Source of the DNA: Telopea speciosissima
Lineage: Eukaryota > Streptophyta > Magnoliopsida > Proteales > Proteaceae
DNA: 64,000 bases
Assembly: GCF_018873765.1 (NCBI RefSeq)
Contig: NC_057924.1
Coordinates: 10,131,001 to 10,195,000, forward strand
Reading direction: 5' to 3'
Under the pieces are notes generated by a model. The model saw nothing but the letters and a program-made list of their open reading frames with translations, searched no databases and had not been told where the DNA came from. Positions within the stretch are counted from its first letter, which is position 1. Every line of letters begins with the position of its first letter. Both the position numbers and the translations under genes were made by a program. Positions 1-12,640 of the stretch are shown here, piece by piece.

Positions 1-823
1 TAGTAACAAGATCAACGATATGATTTTCCATAGAATTCAACATCTGCTCAAAATTTGTGCATTAATGGTGTCCCATGATGTATCCGTTGCAGGCTTAGTC
101 TCCTATCAGGTGATTCTGTTGGTCGCGGCCTGTAAAGACCAATTGAACAACCTTCTTCCATTGCTAGAAATTATTAATACCTTCTAGCTTCTTCTCAGTA
201 ATCTGATTAGATGATGAAGAGTTGAAGACACAAACTCAGTCACCATATTCTTTGCGTATGCCATTGTCCTCACGTCACAGACAACTCAATAACCAAAATT
301 CGCAACTCCAAACAATCGATCACCCCCAAAAATATCACGAACCAGCAACTATTGATAGTATCAGCACCCAAAAAGCATACCAGCCCCCAAAACTCGATCA
401 ATCAACTCCAAACAAACAAATCAGTATACCATGGTGCTTGTAGGGGGGTGAAAACACCCCCTCTTAATGTAGTTGCAACCTCTGGTTTGAGTCAGTTACA
501 ATTCAATCAAAGAAAAGAGAGAAAACGAAGTAGAACTCAATCTTGATTGGATGTGTAGCAGTACTTAAAGATCTTGCTCTGATACCATGTAAATAATAAA
601 GGAGGAGGAGTGAGAAGAGAGAGATGGTAGAGGCTGCTGCAACTATGGGAGTCACAATTGTTGAGTTATGACTCCCCCAATCTATTCAATATATAGAGTC
701 ATAAACCAATTACATAACCACCACAATGGGGCTGACCTAATAAAGGGTAAAAAGGGAAGAAGCAAACCAAAAACAGAAAAGAGGGAAGAAGTTCTCTCCC
801 CCTCAACCCGATAATTCCTAACA
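1..823 (-). mobile_element. LTR retrotransposon fossil, 5' end (minus strand), cut by the window edge
   Basis: Read on the minus strand, 588-823 behaves as a 236-bp LTR. It begins TGTTAGGAATT, ends TTTACA, and is followed directly by a primer-binding site complementary to initiator Met-tRNA (TGGTATCAGAGC, 576-587). The internal part would occupy 1-587 and run off the left edge. No protein domain is readable in that piece, so the family is a guess: the Met-tRNA primer site and short LTR fit Ty1-copia or a small non-autonomous relative. The element looks old and broken. It lies just upstream of the first visible MRE11 exon and may be inside that gene. Confidence 0.6.
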
Positions 824-1287
824 ATAGATGACCATAACTAACACCTAGCAACTTTAATCGTATATATTATACATGTTTGTAATGTTTCGTGAAACAACCG
901 AAACTTTTCGGATATTTCTGCAGTTCGACTGAAATTTCGATTGAAACCTGGTATTCTTTCTGAATCGCATGTAGTTTCGTTTTGAGCCAACTCGAAACTG
1001 AAACATTTCTTCCAAATTTCGGTTTTTTGACTAAAATTTCAAACCTTGTTCTGCCATGACCAAGATCAGAAGGCCAATCAGAATTTTGATTACTTGGCTG
1101 GAAACCTGGAGCACTCATTTTAGTTTCAAAATATCAGTCAATGATTAATTTATCAATTATATTATTGAAATGTTCTGACTCATTAAATGTAGTTAAGCTA
1201 TTGATGGATTTATATTGATCATTAAAGTCTGCATTTAGTGGCCAGTTCTTATTGCCATAAATGTTATATTTTGTACTTTGGTGTCAG
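824..1287. other. Probable MRE11 intron sequence with a GAAAC-rich repeat
   Basis: No coding sequence is recognisable. From about 867 to 1130 the sequence is rich in GAAAC/GTTTC words in both orientations, which looks like transposon debris. The rest is AT-rich and ends in the splice acceptor TGTCAG at 1282-1287. I looked here for the N-terminal MRE11 exons (phosphoesterase motifs I-III) and did not see them. Confidence 0.4.
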
Positions 1288-3399
1288 GGCAACCTTTCTG
1301 CAATTGATATTCTCTCTGCGTGCAATCTTGTGAACTATTTTGGGAAAATGAATCTTGGAGGATCTGGTGTTGGTCAGATCACCCTCTATCCTATTCTTAT
1401 CAGGAAGGTTTGTCACAATGAGCTTTTACTGATGGGAGTGTGCATTTACTTATCTAATAGCTTAAAGATCTTATAGATTTCTCTACTGGAAGTATTTCTT
1501 TAAATTCTTCAACCATTACAGAATGGTATAAATTATAAAATTCTTATGATTTAAAAATTTCTTCTTCTGTATGGGTTTTAGGGTTCAACAGCCATGGCTC
1601 CGTATGGCCTTGGTAACATCAGGGATGAAAGGCTCAATAGGATGTTCCAGGTACTTCCCGCTGTAAGACTTGATACAAATCTTTATCATCTCTGTGGAGA
1701 GACTTTTCCCAATGCTATTTCTAGCATATTTGATGGATTTATTAAATGATGCCTCAGACACCACATGCTGTGCAATGGATACGGCCTGAATCGAAAGAAG
1801 GGTTCCCAGTGTCAGATTGGTTCAACATTCTGGTACTCCATCAAAATAGGTACACATTGTTCTAGAGGTGGAAATGAAGAGCATTGTTTGGGAGCATATT
1901 TAAAATTACAGTACTTACTATGTTCACCCATCCACTTTTATGATCGGTAGAGTAAAGTCAAACCCTAAAAATGCAATAAATGAGCATTTCTTGCCACGGT
2001 TCCTGGATTTCATAGTGTGGGGGCATGAACATGAATGCCTGGTTGATCCTCAGGTGCCATCAAACATGTCATACCTTTTCTGCTTTAAATCAATTTATAT
2101 CTTAGTATCTTGCTAAAAGTAGTTTCTAATTTGCACAGGAAGTTCCAGGGATGGGTTTCCATATTACTCAACCGGGGTCTTCTGTTGCAACTTCTCTAAT
2201 TGAGGGGGAAGCAAAGCCTAAGCATGTGCTTCTATTAGAAATAAAGGTTGTTTTGGTGTAAATTCCTATATCATATTTCATTTTATGGGACCATTGTCAC
2301 TTTTTTGTTTTCATTCGTATTAATCCTTATCGTTTCAAATTGGTTCTCTTTTATAGAGAAATCAATATCGTCCATCTAAGATTCCATTGAAGTCAGTGAG
2401 GCCTTTTGTATATGCTGAGGTGCGCAAGCTAGTGGTAGGCTATGCTCATTTTTCGCTTATGTCTCTTACTGTGTTCACTGTAATTGTGTAGGTCGTACTA
2501 AAGGATGAAAAGGGCATTGATCCCAATGATCAAACATCCATTCTTGAACATTTGGATGAAGTGGTAAAAGTTTTCCTGCTGCACTTGTGATAGAGATCAA
2601 TTTTAAACTTTGGATGTCCTTGTTTTTAGTTATTTCGTTTTTTTTTTAATATATCAAACAACCATTCTTGTTTTTAGTTATTTTTTTTAATATTTTAAGA
2701 TATCTATTTATATTTTAATAAGATCTAGTTGCTTTAGGTCAGGAATTTGATTGAAAAATCAAACAGAAAGGCTGTCAGTGGGTCAGAGATCAGGCTTCCT
2801 TTAGTCCAAATAAAGGTAATAATACTGGTTCTTTTAGTTAGCATCAGGTATCTATGGTACTTTCATAGTTTTTCATTCTTGTAGTCTCTGTTGTCTATCA
2901 TTGAATAAAGTTAGAAGCTTAGGTTATTCTTTGTTTTGAAAAAACGTCCTGTTGAAACAATCCTGATGCAGGACAAATTGAGATATATATTTGAAGCATG
3001 CAGGTCCAGGGTTCAATCCACCTCTCTATTTCAATAAGAAATGGAATTCAGCGTGTAACTTGTGAATAATGAAACAGCAGCAAGTAATGGGCTAAACAGT
3101 ACAAAAGATCAAGGTTCTTCAATTGAAGGACCAGACATAGCAAAGCAAGGTCATCTCCTTAGGTATTTCTAACACCTCTTGCATAGAAACCACTAAATCT
3201 ACTCTCAAATAAGAATTAAATCAAAAAGAAATGAAACTACTAATTAACCCCAGTTGCAATTTAGCATCTTTTCTAAGTGCTTGATTCCCTTATGAATAAA
3301 AATTAATACAAACTTTGAAAATAGAAACTAACTTGTAAGAAGGGTCAGCCCAGCCAGCCCAAGTTTCATGGTCTTCATGGGCCAGGACTAGGCCCAAAT

Positions 3400-4500
3400 A
3401 CGTGGAGATATTAGTCCATGTGTGGGAGGAGGTTTCTAGAAGGATCCAGAAAGATACCATGTGTTGTAATATGGGGTTCAAGGGTATAATTGTCCATAGG
3501 GGTTTATCTTGTGTTGCCCTAGAGGCTTTAATGTCATTGTACTCCATATCTCATTATTATAAATAAAGAGTGGTTTGTGTCTCTCTGACACAAGTCACAA
3601 TTTTCCAGCCATCATGGTGAACCTGTTGATAAAGGCCGTTATCAAAGATTAGTGGGAAAATTAATTTATCTCTCACATACTAGACCAAACATCTCATTTG
3701 CTGTGAGTTTGGTTAGTCAGTTCATGCATGATCCCTATTCTACACATATGGCTGATGTTCTTCGCATTCTTCATTACTTGATTGAAATCAGCTCCAGGAA
3801 AAGGGGTTTTGTTGTCCCCGCATGATCACCTCCGTATTGAAGCATATACCGATGCTGATTGGGGTGGTTCTCCTGACCAGAAGTCTACTTCAGGTTATTG
3901 TTCGTTTGTGGGAGGGAACCTTGTCACATGGCGTAGCAAGAAACAAAATGTTGTAGCAAGGTCTAGTGCTAAAACAGAGTTCTGTGCTATGGCACAAGGA
4001 ATTTGTGAGTTGTTGTGGATTCAAGGATTACTTCAAGACCTTGGTGTTGTTGTTTGTCTCCCCATGCTGTTGTACTGTGATAACAAAGCCGCAATTAGTA
4101 TTGCCTATAACCCAGTGTAGCATGACCATACGAAGCAAGTGGAGATCGACAAACACTTCATCAAAGAGAAGCTGGAAAGTGGACAGATTTGTATGCCTTT
4201 TGTGAAGACTGATGATCAATTGACAGATGTCTTCACTAAGGGCTTGGGTGGGAAATTTTTTCATCCTATTTTGTCTATGTTGGGTATGTGTGATATCTAT
4301 GCACCAACTTGAGGAGTGTTGAGTTATGTAGCCCATAAGGGCATTATTGGGTTTTCCCCCTAGCTGACTCATTAATTAGAGTTGGTTATGATGGGGTGTA
4401 TTTCTGTAATATTCTAGTCTCCTCTTTTATTATAAATAAAGAGGCTTGGTGATCCTATTGATCACTCAAACATTCATTCCTAAAGGCTGCTAACAAAGAG
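3400..4500 (+). mobile_element. Ty1-copia fossil in MRE11 intron 8
   Basis: From about 3610 to 4310 the plus strand codes for the end of a copia polyprotein. The reverse-transcriptase tail (YQRLVGKLIYLSHTRPNI) is followed by RNase H (AYTDADWGGSPDQKSTSGYC, then the CDNKAAI motif). A purine-rich tract (TTGAGGAG) precedes a TGTTGAGTTATG start at 4317, which looks like the 3' LTR, running to roughly 4500. Sequence at 3400-3600 shares an ATAAATAAAGAG stretch with that LTR and may be a remnant of the other LTR. Most of gag, integrase and reverse transcriptase is gone. The element is broken, with several breaks, and looks old. Confidence 0.8.
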
Positions 4501-4681
4501 AGAAAGAAGAAGAAGAGATGAGAACCGTGGGGAGAGAGAATTGACTCCTCTCCGCTATATTGTTCATTAACCATTAATGGGAATATTACATATGCCTCCC
4601 TAGGGAGGTAAAGGATAAAAATTAAAAAAGGTAAAATTACTACTCAACATAACATTACAGAGAACTGGTGACTAAAGTACC

Positions 4682-4987
4682 TATTGGAACCGCTTCCTCT
4701 AAAAGGCCGACCTTGTAAGAAAGGGAGAAAACAATATGTATATCAAACAGGACCTCTAACATGGCGGACTATCCAAAGGAGGACACGGGTGGATAAATAA
4801 TTCAACACTTGCCCGCTCCCAGGGGGACTCGATACCGTGACCCCTACCTACTCTGATACCATGTTGGAACTGCTTCCTCTAAAAGGCCGACCTTGTAGGA
4901 AAGGGAGGAAACAATATGTATATCAAACAGGAGCTCTAACACGGCGGACTATCCAAAGGGGGACACGGGTGGATAAATAATTCAACA
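4682..4987 (-). mobile_element. TRIM: complete 306-bp terminal-repeat retrotransposon in miniature
   Basis: Two direct repeats of about 126 bp (4682-4807 and 4862-4987) flank only 54 bp. On the minus strand each repeat starts TGTTGAATTATTT, and the 5' one ends CCAACA. It is followed at once by a Met-tRNA primer-binding site, TGGTATCAGAG (4851-4861). The whole unit is bounded by a perfect 5-bp target duplication, GTACC, at 4677-4681 and 4988-4992. It codes for nothing, as expected of TRIMs, which are moved by proteins from full LTR elements. The two LTRs differ at roughly 7 of 126 positions, which suggests an age of a few million years at usual plant rates. The structure looks whole. Confidence 0.88.
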
Positions 4988-5162
4988 GTACCCCTATTAC
5001 ATAAACTCTTAACACATTTTCCAGTGTATCTATCAGTGACTGATCCATCCCAAGTTGATGCTTGTATTAGTACTTGGGATTGAGATAGTATGCTGGGAAT
5101 GATCTAAAGAACTTGCCAATGCTTATAAAGATGTAAATGGAATGTAAATTAACTTAAGTACC

Positions 5163-6340
5163 TTACAATAAAAAATATAAACTGACCAGCCCATGCATCA
5201 AGTGCTTCTCCCATCGATCTTCATCAAATTTCAAGTATGCCCTCCCACCATGAGGTAGCACTGCTTGCACGCATTCCTTCATCATCTCCATGGCTTCATA
5301 CATGCGTGGCAAGGTAGGCTTTTTCTCAGAGTCAACCATCCTCAACACCTTTACCAATGGCTCCAGTATAAGAATGACCTTTAGATGCTGCCAGTACTAG
5401 TCATGAGATATGGTCTCCTGTGCTGCTCTACCTTGTGGCGAACCTGACTACCTCCAACTAAACCAATCCTTTGAATCAAACATGGACCTCAAACCAACCA
5501 TCCCGCCTCAAAGCTCTTTAATACAATGCAGTTGGTGGCAAATCGAGTAATGTCAAGCTTCACCAAATCTCCACAACACTTCTCCCTCAACAGCTATAAA
5601 GCATATCCACGGTTGTGGACAAATGTGGTCACTTGTCTTTCCCGCTACCATGGATCTCTTCCTTTTGTCCTAAGGCATGAGATCAATGCAATGGGCTGCA
5701 CATGTTATCCAAAAGAGGTGTTACCTGCTATTGCGCATCAATCTCTCACCGACCTTAAAGTTGCTCCTATTGTCTGTTACCACTTGGACAATGTTATGTA
5801 CCTCCCACCTCTTGTACTACATCTTTCAGAAACTTATAGATAAACTTTGCATCTTTCTTCTCCTTGGATGCATCCACAAACTTCGGAAAGATAGTCTTAC
5901 CCAAGGTTTAAAATATTCTTCCGTATTTGCCGATACTAATCGATACTATTTATTTTTATGGTACCGATACGATACCTTAAAAAATTGGTATCAATACATT
6001 TAAGAAACCACATCCTTTATATATAATCAATTGAATGCACGTGTCTCGTTATAGTTTGTTCTCCTTTTTATACGTTATATATTTTACTTATTACTTATAG
6101 TGTTTTATGCTTCAAAACTGTGTCTTGCTTATATCCTAAGCATTTCCTTATGTATCTAGCGTATCTTTTGTCTCTTTGATATGATACGATACGCCTCTTA
6201 AAATCACCCTTCCGATATGATACTTGATACCGATACTTTAAACCTTGGTCCTACAATCACAATAGACCATGATGTTGATGATGGATTGATGGATTGTCAC
6301 AGTCACTTCATAGCTCTCCTGTGTCCTCTTCAAGAATCAA
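5163..6340 (-). mobile_element. hAT-superfamily transposase relic (DUF659 region), interrupted by a MITE
   Basis: The minus strand of about 5880-5540 reads as the DUF659 and following region of plant hAT transposases. It shows VVQVVTDN, then SNFKVGERLM, then the C-A-A-H-C-I-D-L-M block and DITRFATNCIVLKSFE. The stretch 5357-5163 continues with EPLVKVLRMVDSEKKPTLP and KFDEDRWEKHL, the part just before the dimerisation region. The coding is spread over several frames with stops and small indels (for example a stop after VGGT and another after MRNSR), so the gene is dead. Upstream residues (MVYCDCR) resume at about 6265 on the other side of the MITE at 5901-6248. Family-typical termini were not identified. 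Confidence 0.75.
5901..6248. repeat. MITE with CCAAGGTTTAAA terminal inverted repeats, inside the hAT relic
   Basis: The 348-bp element begins CCAAGGTTTAAA and ends TTTAAACCTTGG. Both arms carry many copies of the words CGATAC and GATACC. It splits the hAT transposase reading at 5163-6340, so it landed after that element. The flanks TCTTAC and TCCTAC may be a decayed target duplication. There is no coding capacity. A related GATACC-rich repeat lies at 48737-49001. Confidence 0.65.
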
Positions 6341-7522
6341 TGTACTCTTCCAAAATTTGGGCTGAAATTTGACACATTGGCAGGGGACGTTGTGATCAAA
6401 CTGTCCACAAAATTTGGGCCCCATAAGAGCTGATGTGGCAGTTTTTTGATGTTAGGTGCGATTATGTTGATTCACCTAAGTGGGTATCCCATAACAAGAC
6501 CCTTTTGAGAAATGGATTGGTTCACCCTTAGAAGAATCAAAGTAATTCTTGAAATCAGTGATATTTGGGGAAATCATGGGTTTCCTCTTTTATTGCATAA
6601 ATCAATCTGGAAATCATCTTCTCGTGTGAAATGCATGAGTTTTGGAGTAATACTATGATGATGTGATGCTGTTTTTATTGTATTACATTCCATTACGAGG
6701 CCTAGAGCAGAATGTTGAGCAGTTATGAAACGGTACGTAGCTAAGAAGGGACGATGCCCTAGAGTTTGTTTAGATGTTGTATGCCCCCCCCCCCTTACTT
6801 CTTTATTATTATTCTACTGTCTCTTCTAGGATCCATGTAGCTGACCCCATTAAGTTGGGATAAGGCTATGATGGTGTTGTTGTTTTATCACTTGTTTTAT
6901 TCAATTTATCAGTATATTAGGAGGGGTTGATTTGAACCATACCATGTGATGTGATGGATGTTAAGAGTGAATTGCCGCAGGAGGTATTCTGGAATAACTT
7001 ATGTTCCTTAGGGGCTCATGTGTATGTCACATAAGTTAAGGGTATACTTGTATATTCAATTTTATTATTATCCGATTGGAGAAACAGGCTATTCTCTCCA
7101 ATCGGTAGCCACACTTCTCTCTATTCCCTCTTATTTTCTTCCTCTTTTTCTTTTCTTCTTGTTATTACTGCTGGTTGTTCTAGGTCTGAAACTGTTACAA
7201 TGGAAAACCCAAAACCCCAAAAAAATTGCTCAATCCTTTGAATTCTTTTTGTTTTGTTTGATGTATATGAAATTTCTTTAATTAATTAATGAAGCCTTTG
7301 GGTTCTTTCACCAGTTGATTGCTGGTGATCTCATAATAGAAACTTCTTTCTTCATACTTATTTTTGGGTTTAAAAAAAATGCTTCCATTTCTGTTTTGAG
7401 TCTTTGACTTCATTGTTGTGCTTTCATTTTCCCCTATGGAAAAATTTTGTGGTATACAACTTTTATTCCTTCAGTTCCCCATGCAGCTTGGTGTAACCAG
7501 CTTCTTTTTTTCAATTCGATAG
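6341..7522. other. Remainder of MRE11 intron 8
   Basis: I see no gene here. The stretch holds a C10 run near 6785-6794, AT-rich sequence and a T-rich tract, and ends in the splice acceptor ATAG at 7519-7522. Confidence 0.5.
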
Positions 7523-7983
7523 GTAGATTACTGTCATAAACCCACAAAGGTTTGGGCAGAAGTATGTCGGGAAGGTATCTTTATTTTATGTTTCTTCATG
7601 ATATATGGAAACCAAAGTTGCTGCTTTTTTGGTGTTTGATGGATTATTCTTGATTCTGCAGGTCGCAAATCCATAGGACATTCTTATTTTCTCAAAGTCT
7701 GGCAAAAGACATCAGTCTCATGGAGGTAATTGAACTTGTCCATTGGGATTCGCGACAGTACATGAATCAATGCTATATATTTTATTTCTAGACTTGTTAT
7801 AAAATAATCAAATACATTTTTCACTGATCTTTTATGGAAATGCCTCCAAGAAAGGCACCTGCATATTGCTAGATCATTGACATCTAGAATTAAATATGTC
7901 ATTACCTGGCATATGTAGCTTTTCTTGAATCTTGAGTTCCATTATGCATTTAGATTTATAAGATTCACAAACAAAAAACAAAG

Positions 7984-8081
7984 CATAGTTGTCAGTTGTC
8001 ACGGCGTCTAGGCGACCCAAAGCATTGGAGTGGGCCTGGATGCAAGGCGACACCAACAAGACGACCAAGGCGACAACTATG
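7984..8081. repeat. Short CATAGTTGTC MITE (hAT-like), copy 1
   Basis: The element starts CATAGTTGTC and ends GACAACTATG, with GGCG-rich inner arms that can fold into a hairpin. Two further copies at 61975-62070 and 62094-62216 have clear 8-bp target duplications, which place the family with hAT-type elements. The flanks of this copy show no convincing duplication. Confidence 0.7.
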
Positions 8082-9440
8082 ATACCGAGTGTTACTTGGC
8101 CTTTTTTTGTGTGGTGGGTTAGTGGGTACAAGGATATTTCCTACCCAACCCCCACACAAGGAGGGATTTGATCCTGGAACTTTGCTATCTCTTGCTGGAG
8201 ACATTACCAACATCCCAAGGATGGTTCCTTTACTTGACGAGAGTTAGTAGATAAGAGATTTGTTTGTCCTTTTATTTCAGAAGCTCTAAAATATTATCTG
8301 AAAAGATTATGTGACATAGGTCAATTATGCATTATTTCTTTTTTGTAGGCTTTAATATTTAGTATATCCATTACTCATAGGAGCACCAATGAAGAACATG
8401 CTTGGGCTGAAGATGGTATAAAATCCTCATATACTGGTCATGGCTTTGGTTAGTTGTCCTTTTAAGGTTTATTTTTTTGCAAGCCTCATTATAATAAAGG
8501 GTGCTAAACTATGATAAATTGGATGTTACAAACAACATATGTATGGTAAATTGTTAATAAAATAGTGAAAATGTGTAAGCTCTTCTACTTGATGTTCTAG
8601 TTCTAGTGGCAAATGTAATTATTTTTCTCCTTTTTTTTTTTGGAATATGAAAAGGCAAAAATGCTGTACTAGTGACACATCTGTATCTTTTTTCTTCGAA
8701 ACGTTGAAAACAAGACAAAACTAAGAACCAAAACACAAGAAATAAACTCAACCCAACAGTTGCTACCAAAGTAGCGACACTAAACCCACTACAAAACCGA
8801 AACACCCTAGGTCCAGTCTGACCTCAAATCAGAAACACAGCCATTTCCCCTACAGCAAAACAAAAAGAAGGTATAGGGGTAGTCCTATGTTTGGAGAAAT
8901 TCTTATCAGTAGTCCTTTGTTTTGATAAATTCTTATCTTTAATCTTTTATAACCAGTGATGTATATCAATGAAAAGTGTTTTATATCTTTACAAAACTAT
9001 GGAGATTGCAAATGCTTAAGTAGAAGCAATTTAAAAGATGATAGCTTATTTTGCAATGGCCATCCTTTCTTTTTGAATAGAACCCCTTCTAGTAATTTAA
9101 TGAGATCAGGGCATTTAATGCTGCGAGACTTTTTATGCCCTCTCAGTTCATTATTGTAATAGAGGCATTGAGTTATGATTCAGTCAGGATTAAGGAGGTA
9201 TATAGGTTCAGTTCCTCATTGTGGAAATCCAACAAGTGGAAACATATAGAGAATCCACATTGGAGTCCCAAACCTTGATTATGTAGGTGCAGTCCCTAAT
9301 TCTAGACCATTTCAGGTAATGGCCAAATCTTTAGATTCCAACTACTACCTTGATAAGACTAAACACTTTATTGTAACCAAAGAAAGACTTCACTAGTGAT
9401 TTCTAATTATGTTAGGACTGATGCTTATCTAAACACAATG
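8082..9440. other. MRE11 intron 10, unremarkable AT-rich part
   Basis: No gene or recognisable domain. A short stretch at 8100-8220 (GT-rich, then ACCCAACCCCCACACAAGG) looks like the edge of a repeat, but no ends could be fixed. Confidence 0.35.
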
Positions 9441-9444
9441 TAGG

Positions 9445-12400
9445 ATCTAATAGAGACAATGCCCAACCCACCCCTCGGGAGGATTCTCTGTAGTGACCCG
9501 GACACCCACGGTATCCAACCACCTCCAGGATCTCGAGAGGTTGTAAATACAACTCACAAACCACACATCCATAAAAGGAAATTATTAAGTTACAGAGTGC
9601 AGCGGGAGGCTAAAAGATTATCCACATGGAAATCAAATACGTATATATTTCAGTCTTTGTTTCTACACCTCGTCTCATACTGTACTTTGTTTACATAACC
9701 TCTTTAAAGCTTTACATATTATTTACAATAGATACATATCTATTCAAGGGTAAGTATCCATAATACCAAAAGAAAAAGGAAAATACTCAATCCCTCGGGT
9801 CAGTTACAAGGAAGCATAGTAATCATATCCATAAAAGGGATCATGCCCCTCGGGCTCCATCTCTGCATAGACACAGTCGGTATCATCTTCTGGTACAACA
9901 TCATCCTCCTGCATAGGGATATCTCCACCTGCATGATCATCTAAAAAGAAAGATTCCACAGGGATGAGCTCCACCGAGCCCAATGAGTGAATAATAAACC
10001 ATACATGCAGATGCAACACAATGATCCTGTATGCACGAGGTTCAATTTTATTATTTAATCGCCCTAACAATACAACTAAGTCCAGGTGAGAAGATGCTAC
10101 TACAATCCCCAATACATGTATCTCTGGTGCGGGCTTCTAACCCCTTTCCGCGATACACCCATTGAGTTGTCGGAGAAGACTAGTCGGCTCTAGCATCCCT
10201 TCTCAAGGTCAGCCCGACCAGCCCTCTAAGTTACCACTGTGCTACCACCTGCCCTATTGACTGATGGGACAACGACACCACCTATCCTAATGACTCGATA
10301 AGTATACTGACCGAGTAATGCCCCTCCAGGACATTGGCCTCATACATTTGTCGTATCCAACACCTTAAACCCTGTTGGTAAGGGTTCATAGTACGGTTTG
10401 TATTATTCCCTAACCACATACAATACTATATGACATAGTATGAAGTGTACAGTGCTCCCGCATCCTATACTATGGCGCATCATACCCTTCATTTCCAAGC
10501 CGACTATGGCATCTAATCTATCAATTCGTATGCAAGCATGCCAACTACAATATCATATCTCAATAATTTCCATCTAAATTCCATAACAATAACAAGAATA
10601 AAGAAATAAGAAGTAATATAATTAACCATATCATAACACAACAGCAGTGTTACACCTACATGAATGGCATCTTCCCACTCACCTTGTTGTGTCTGTGATC
10701 GCATAGTCAAACTAGTCCTCGAGACGGTTGCCGATAGGTTTCACCAATCGAGCAGTGCTACCCTATGGTTGACAAGTCATATACACGTGTCAAAATGTGT
10801 TTGAGTGGAGGTAGGGCCCTAGGGTGTGCTTGGGTGTAAGTTAGAATGAAGTCCAAACTCAAACAGCCGTGATAGCAACACTGGATGACAGGGGTGGTCG
10901 ACCAGGGGTATCATCCAGGGTACAGGCTGAACCAAATTACATTTTGTTTTATAATTCTGAACCCTGGATGATTAGGGTGGTCGACCAGGGGTATCATCCA
11001 GGGAGCCTGCAGCAGTAGAATCAAAGGGAAACTAAGGGTTTGGGGAGGTGTTGGCATGGATTGACGCAATTGACCTTAGGAATGATGTTTACGTATAAAA
11101 TTGAGTTCTTATATCTTAATTTAGGCTTAGGGAAAAGGGCAATTTGATGGATTGAAATGGGATTGGGTGCATGCTTGATGGGTTAAGTTCAGATTCACCA
11201 AATCAGCCATTCATGGTTGAATTTTATTTCTAAATGTTTGATCCTTGCATGCAGGATGAGGTTGGGCTAGAATTTAAGTCGCATTAGGTTTTAGGGATTT
11301 AAGCTAATGATTTGGATTAGGCATGCATGGAAGGGTTTTGGGTTTTTAAGAATGAAAACAGGCTTTTGGGAGGGGTTTAAGCTGGGATTTACTCATTTGA
11401 TTTCAGGGAGATGTGCAAGGACCAAATGTACATGATTGATACTCTAATTTGGGTCTACAAGGTGGGATTGATGATTTGAAGATGGGAATAGGAACATGCA
11501 TGATGGGTTAATTTCAGAATCTTATCAAGACAGCTATGCATGTTGGAATTTGATTTCCAATACTTAAATTTAAGTAAGAAGGAGAAGGGATGGCTAGAAA
11601 TTAGGTTATTCAGAATTAGGTTTTGGTTCTTAGATTGGGTTAGGCATGCTTGGATGGGATTGGGTCTCCAATTACATTTAACGGAGTCATATAAAACATG
11701 CATGGCAATGGATGACTAAACCCAATCTTAAATCAGAAATTGGGAGTTGGTTTCAAAACTAAGGAAGAGATAAGGAATGGAATTTAAGAGTAGGTTTAGG
11801 GAAGTACTTACCAAGTGTTGGAATTGAGTTAATTGCTGAAATTCTCAGCTTGGTCTCTTGCATACAAGCTAGGCAATGGAAAAGAGGGATGGTCAGCAAG
11901 GGTTTATGAAAAGAACCTAATCTAAATGGAAGGAGAGTGAAGATGAGGGTAATTCTTACCTCAAAGCAACAATTGGGTAACCAAACCTCCCTCTCCTACA
12001 ACTTTTCTTCTTTTCTTTCTCTTCACTCTTCTCTCTTCTCCTTTCTCTTCCCTTCCTTCTTCTACTCCTCCCACGATTTCTCTAGCTAAGAAAATGGGTT
12101 TAGAAATAGGATTGGATTTATATAGAGGGTAACTTAGGGTCCATTTGGCTATGGGCTTATTTGCTAACAAATGATTATTAGGCTGATTCTTGTGCACACA
12201 GGCCAATACGCAGGTCCCGCTCACCTATAATTGTCGGGGAACACTCCTACTAGTTTATTGGGACATGGTGATAAATCCCCGACTCGTGACACCGGGTCCC
12301 GCACTCACGGACCAGAGATTTGACAATACAACAGTTCTGGATGATAGGAGTGGTTGACCAGGGGTGTCATCCAGAGTGAGTATTCCTTGCTGTTTTTGTG

Positions 12401-12640
12401 TCGGAACACCCCGGGTGTCGGTGTCATCATGTACTAACACACTCCCATCATAAATTCCCACGTTCAGAACATTAAATCTATGGTTATGGTTTGCCAGCCA
12501 GTGGTACTTACCATGATTCGTACATTTGATAATGGATCTTGCAATTGCACAGGGGAGGTATCCGTCGATATGGTTTTGGGTTTCAGACCCACAACCAAAA
12601 TTCAAATTAGCCCGGGTTTTTGGGCACGGGTGTAACAATA
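9445..12640. repeat. About 3.2 kb of unclassified repetitive DNA inserted in MRE11 intron 10
   Basis: The base composition differs from the surrounding intron. The left part is C-rich (CCCACCCCTCGGGAGG near 9465) and the right end carries GGGCACGGGTGTAACA near 12622. A GTCGACCAGGGGTATCATCC word recurs at about 10915 and 10980, and a diverged version at 12350. From 11100 to 11700 there are degenerate tandem units of roughly 310 bp containing TGCATGATGGGTTAA-like words. A minus-strand reading at 10112-9804 has an acidic tail (PMQEDDVVPEDDTD), but I recognise no domain. A non-autonomous LTR-type element is possible. I could not find matching ends or a target duplication. Confidence 0.45.

Noticed and set aside
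9804-10112. 102-codon minus-strand reading with an acidic tail
   Set aside because: Inside unclassified repeat, no domain recognised; kept only as a note in the repeat entry.
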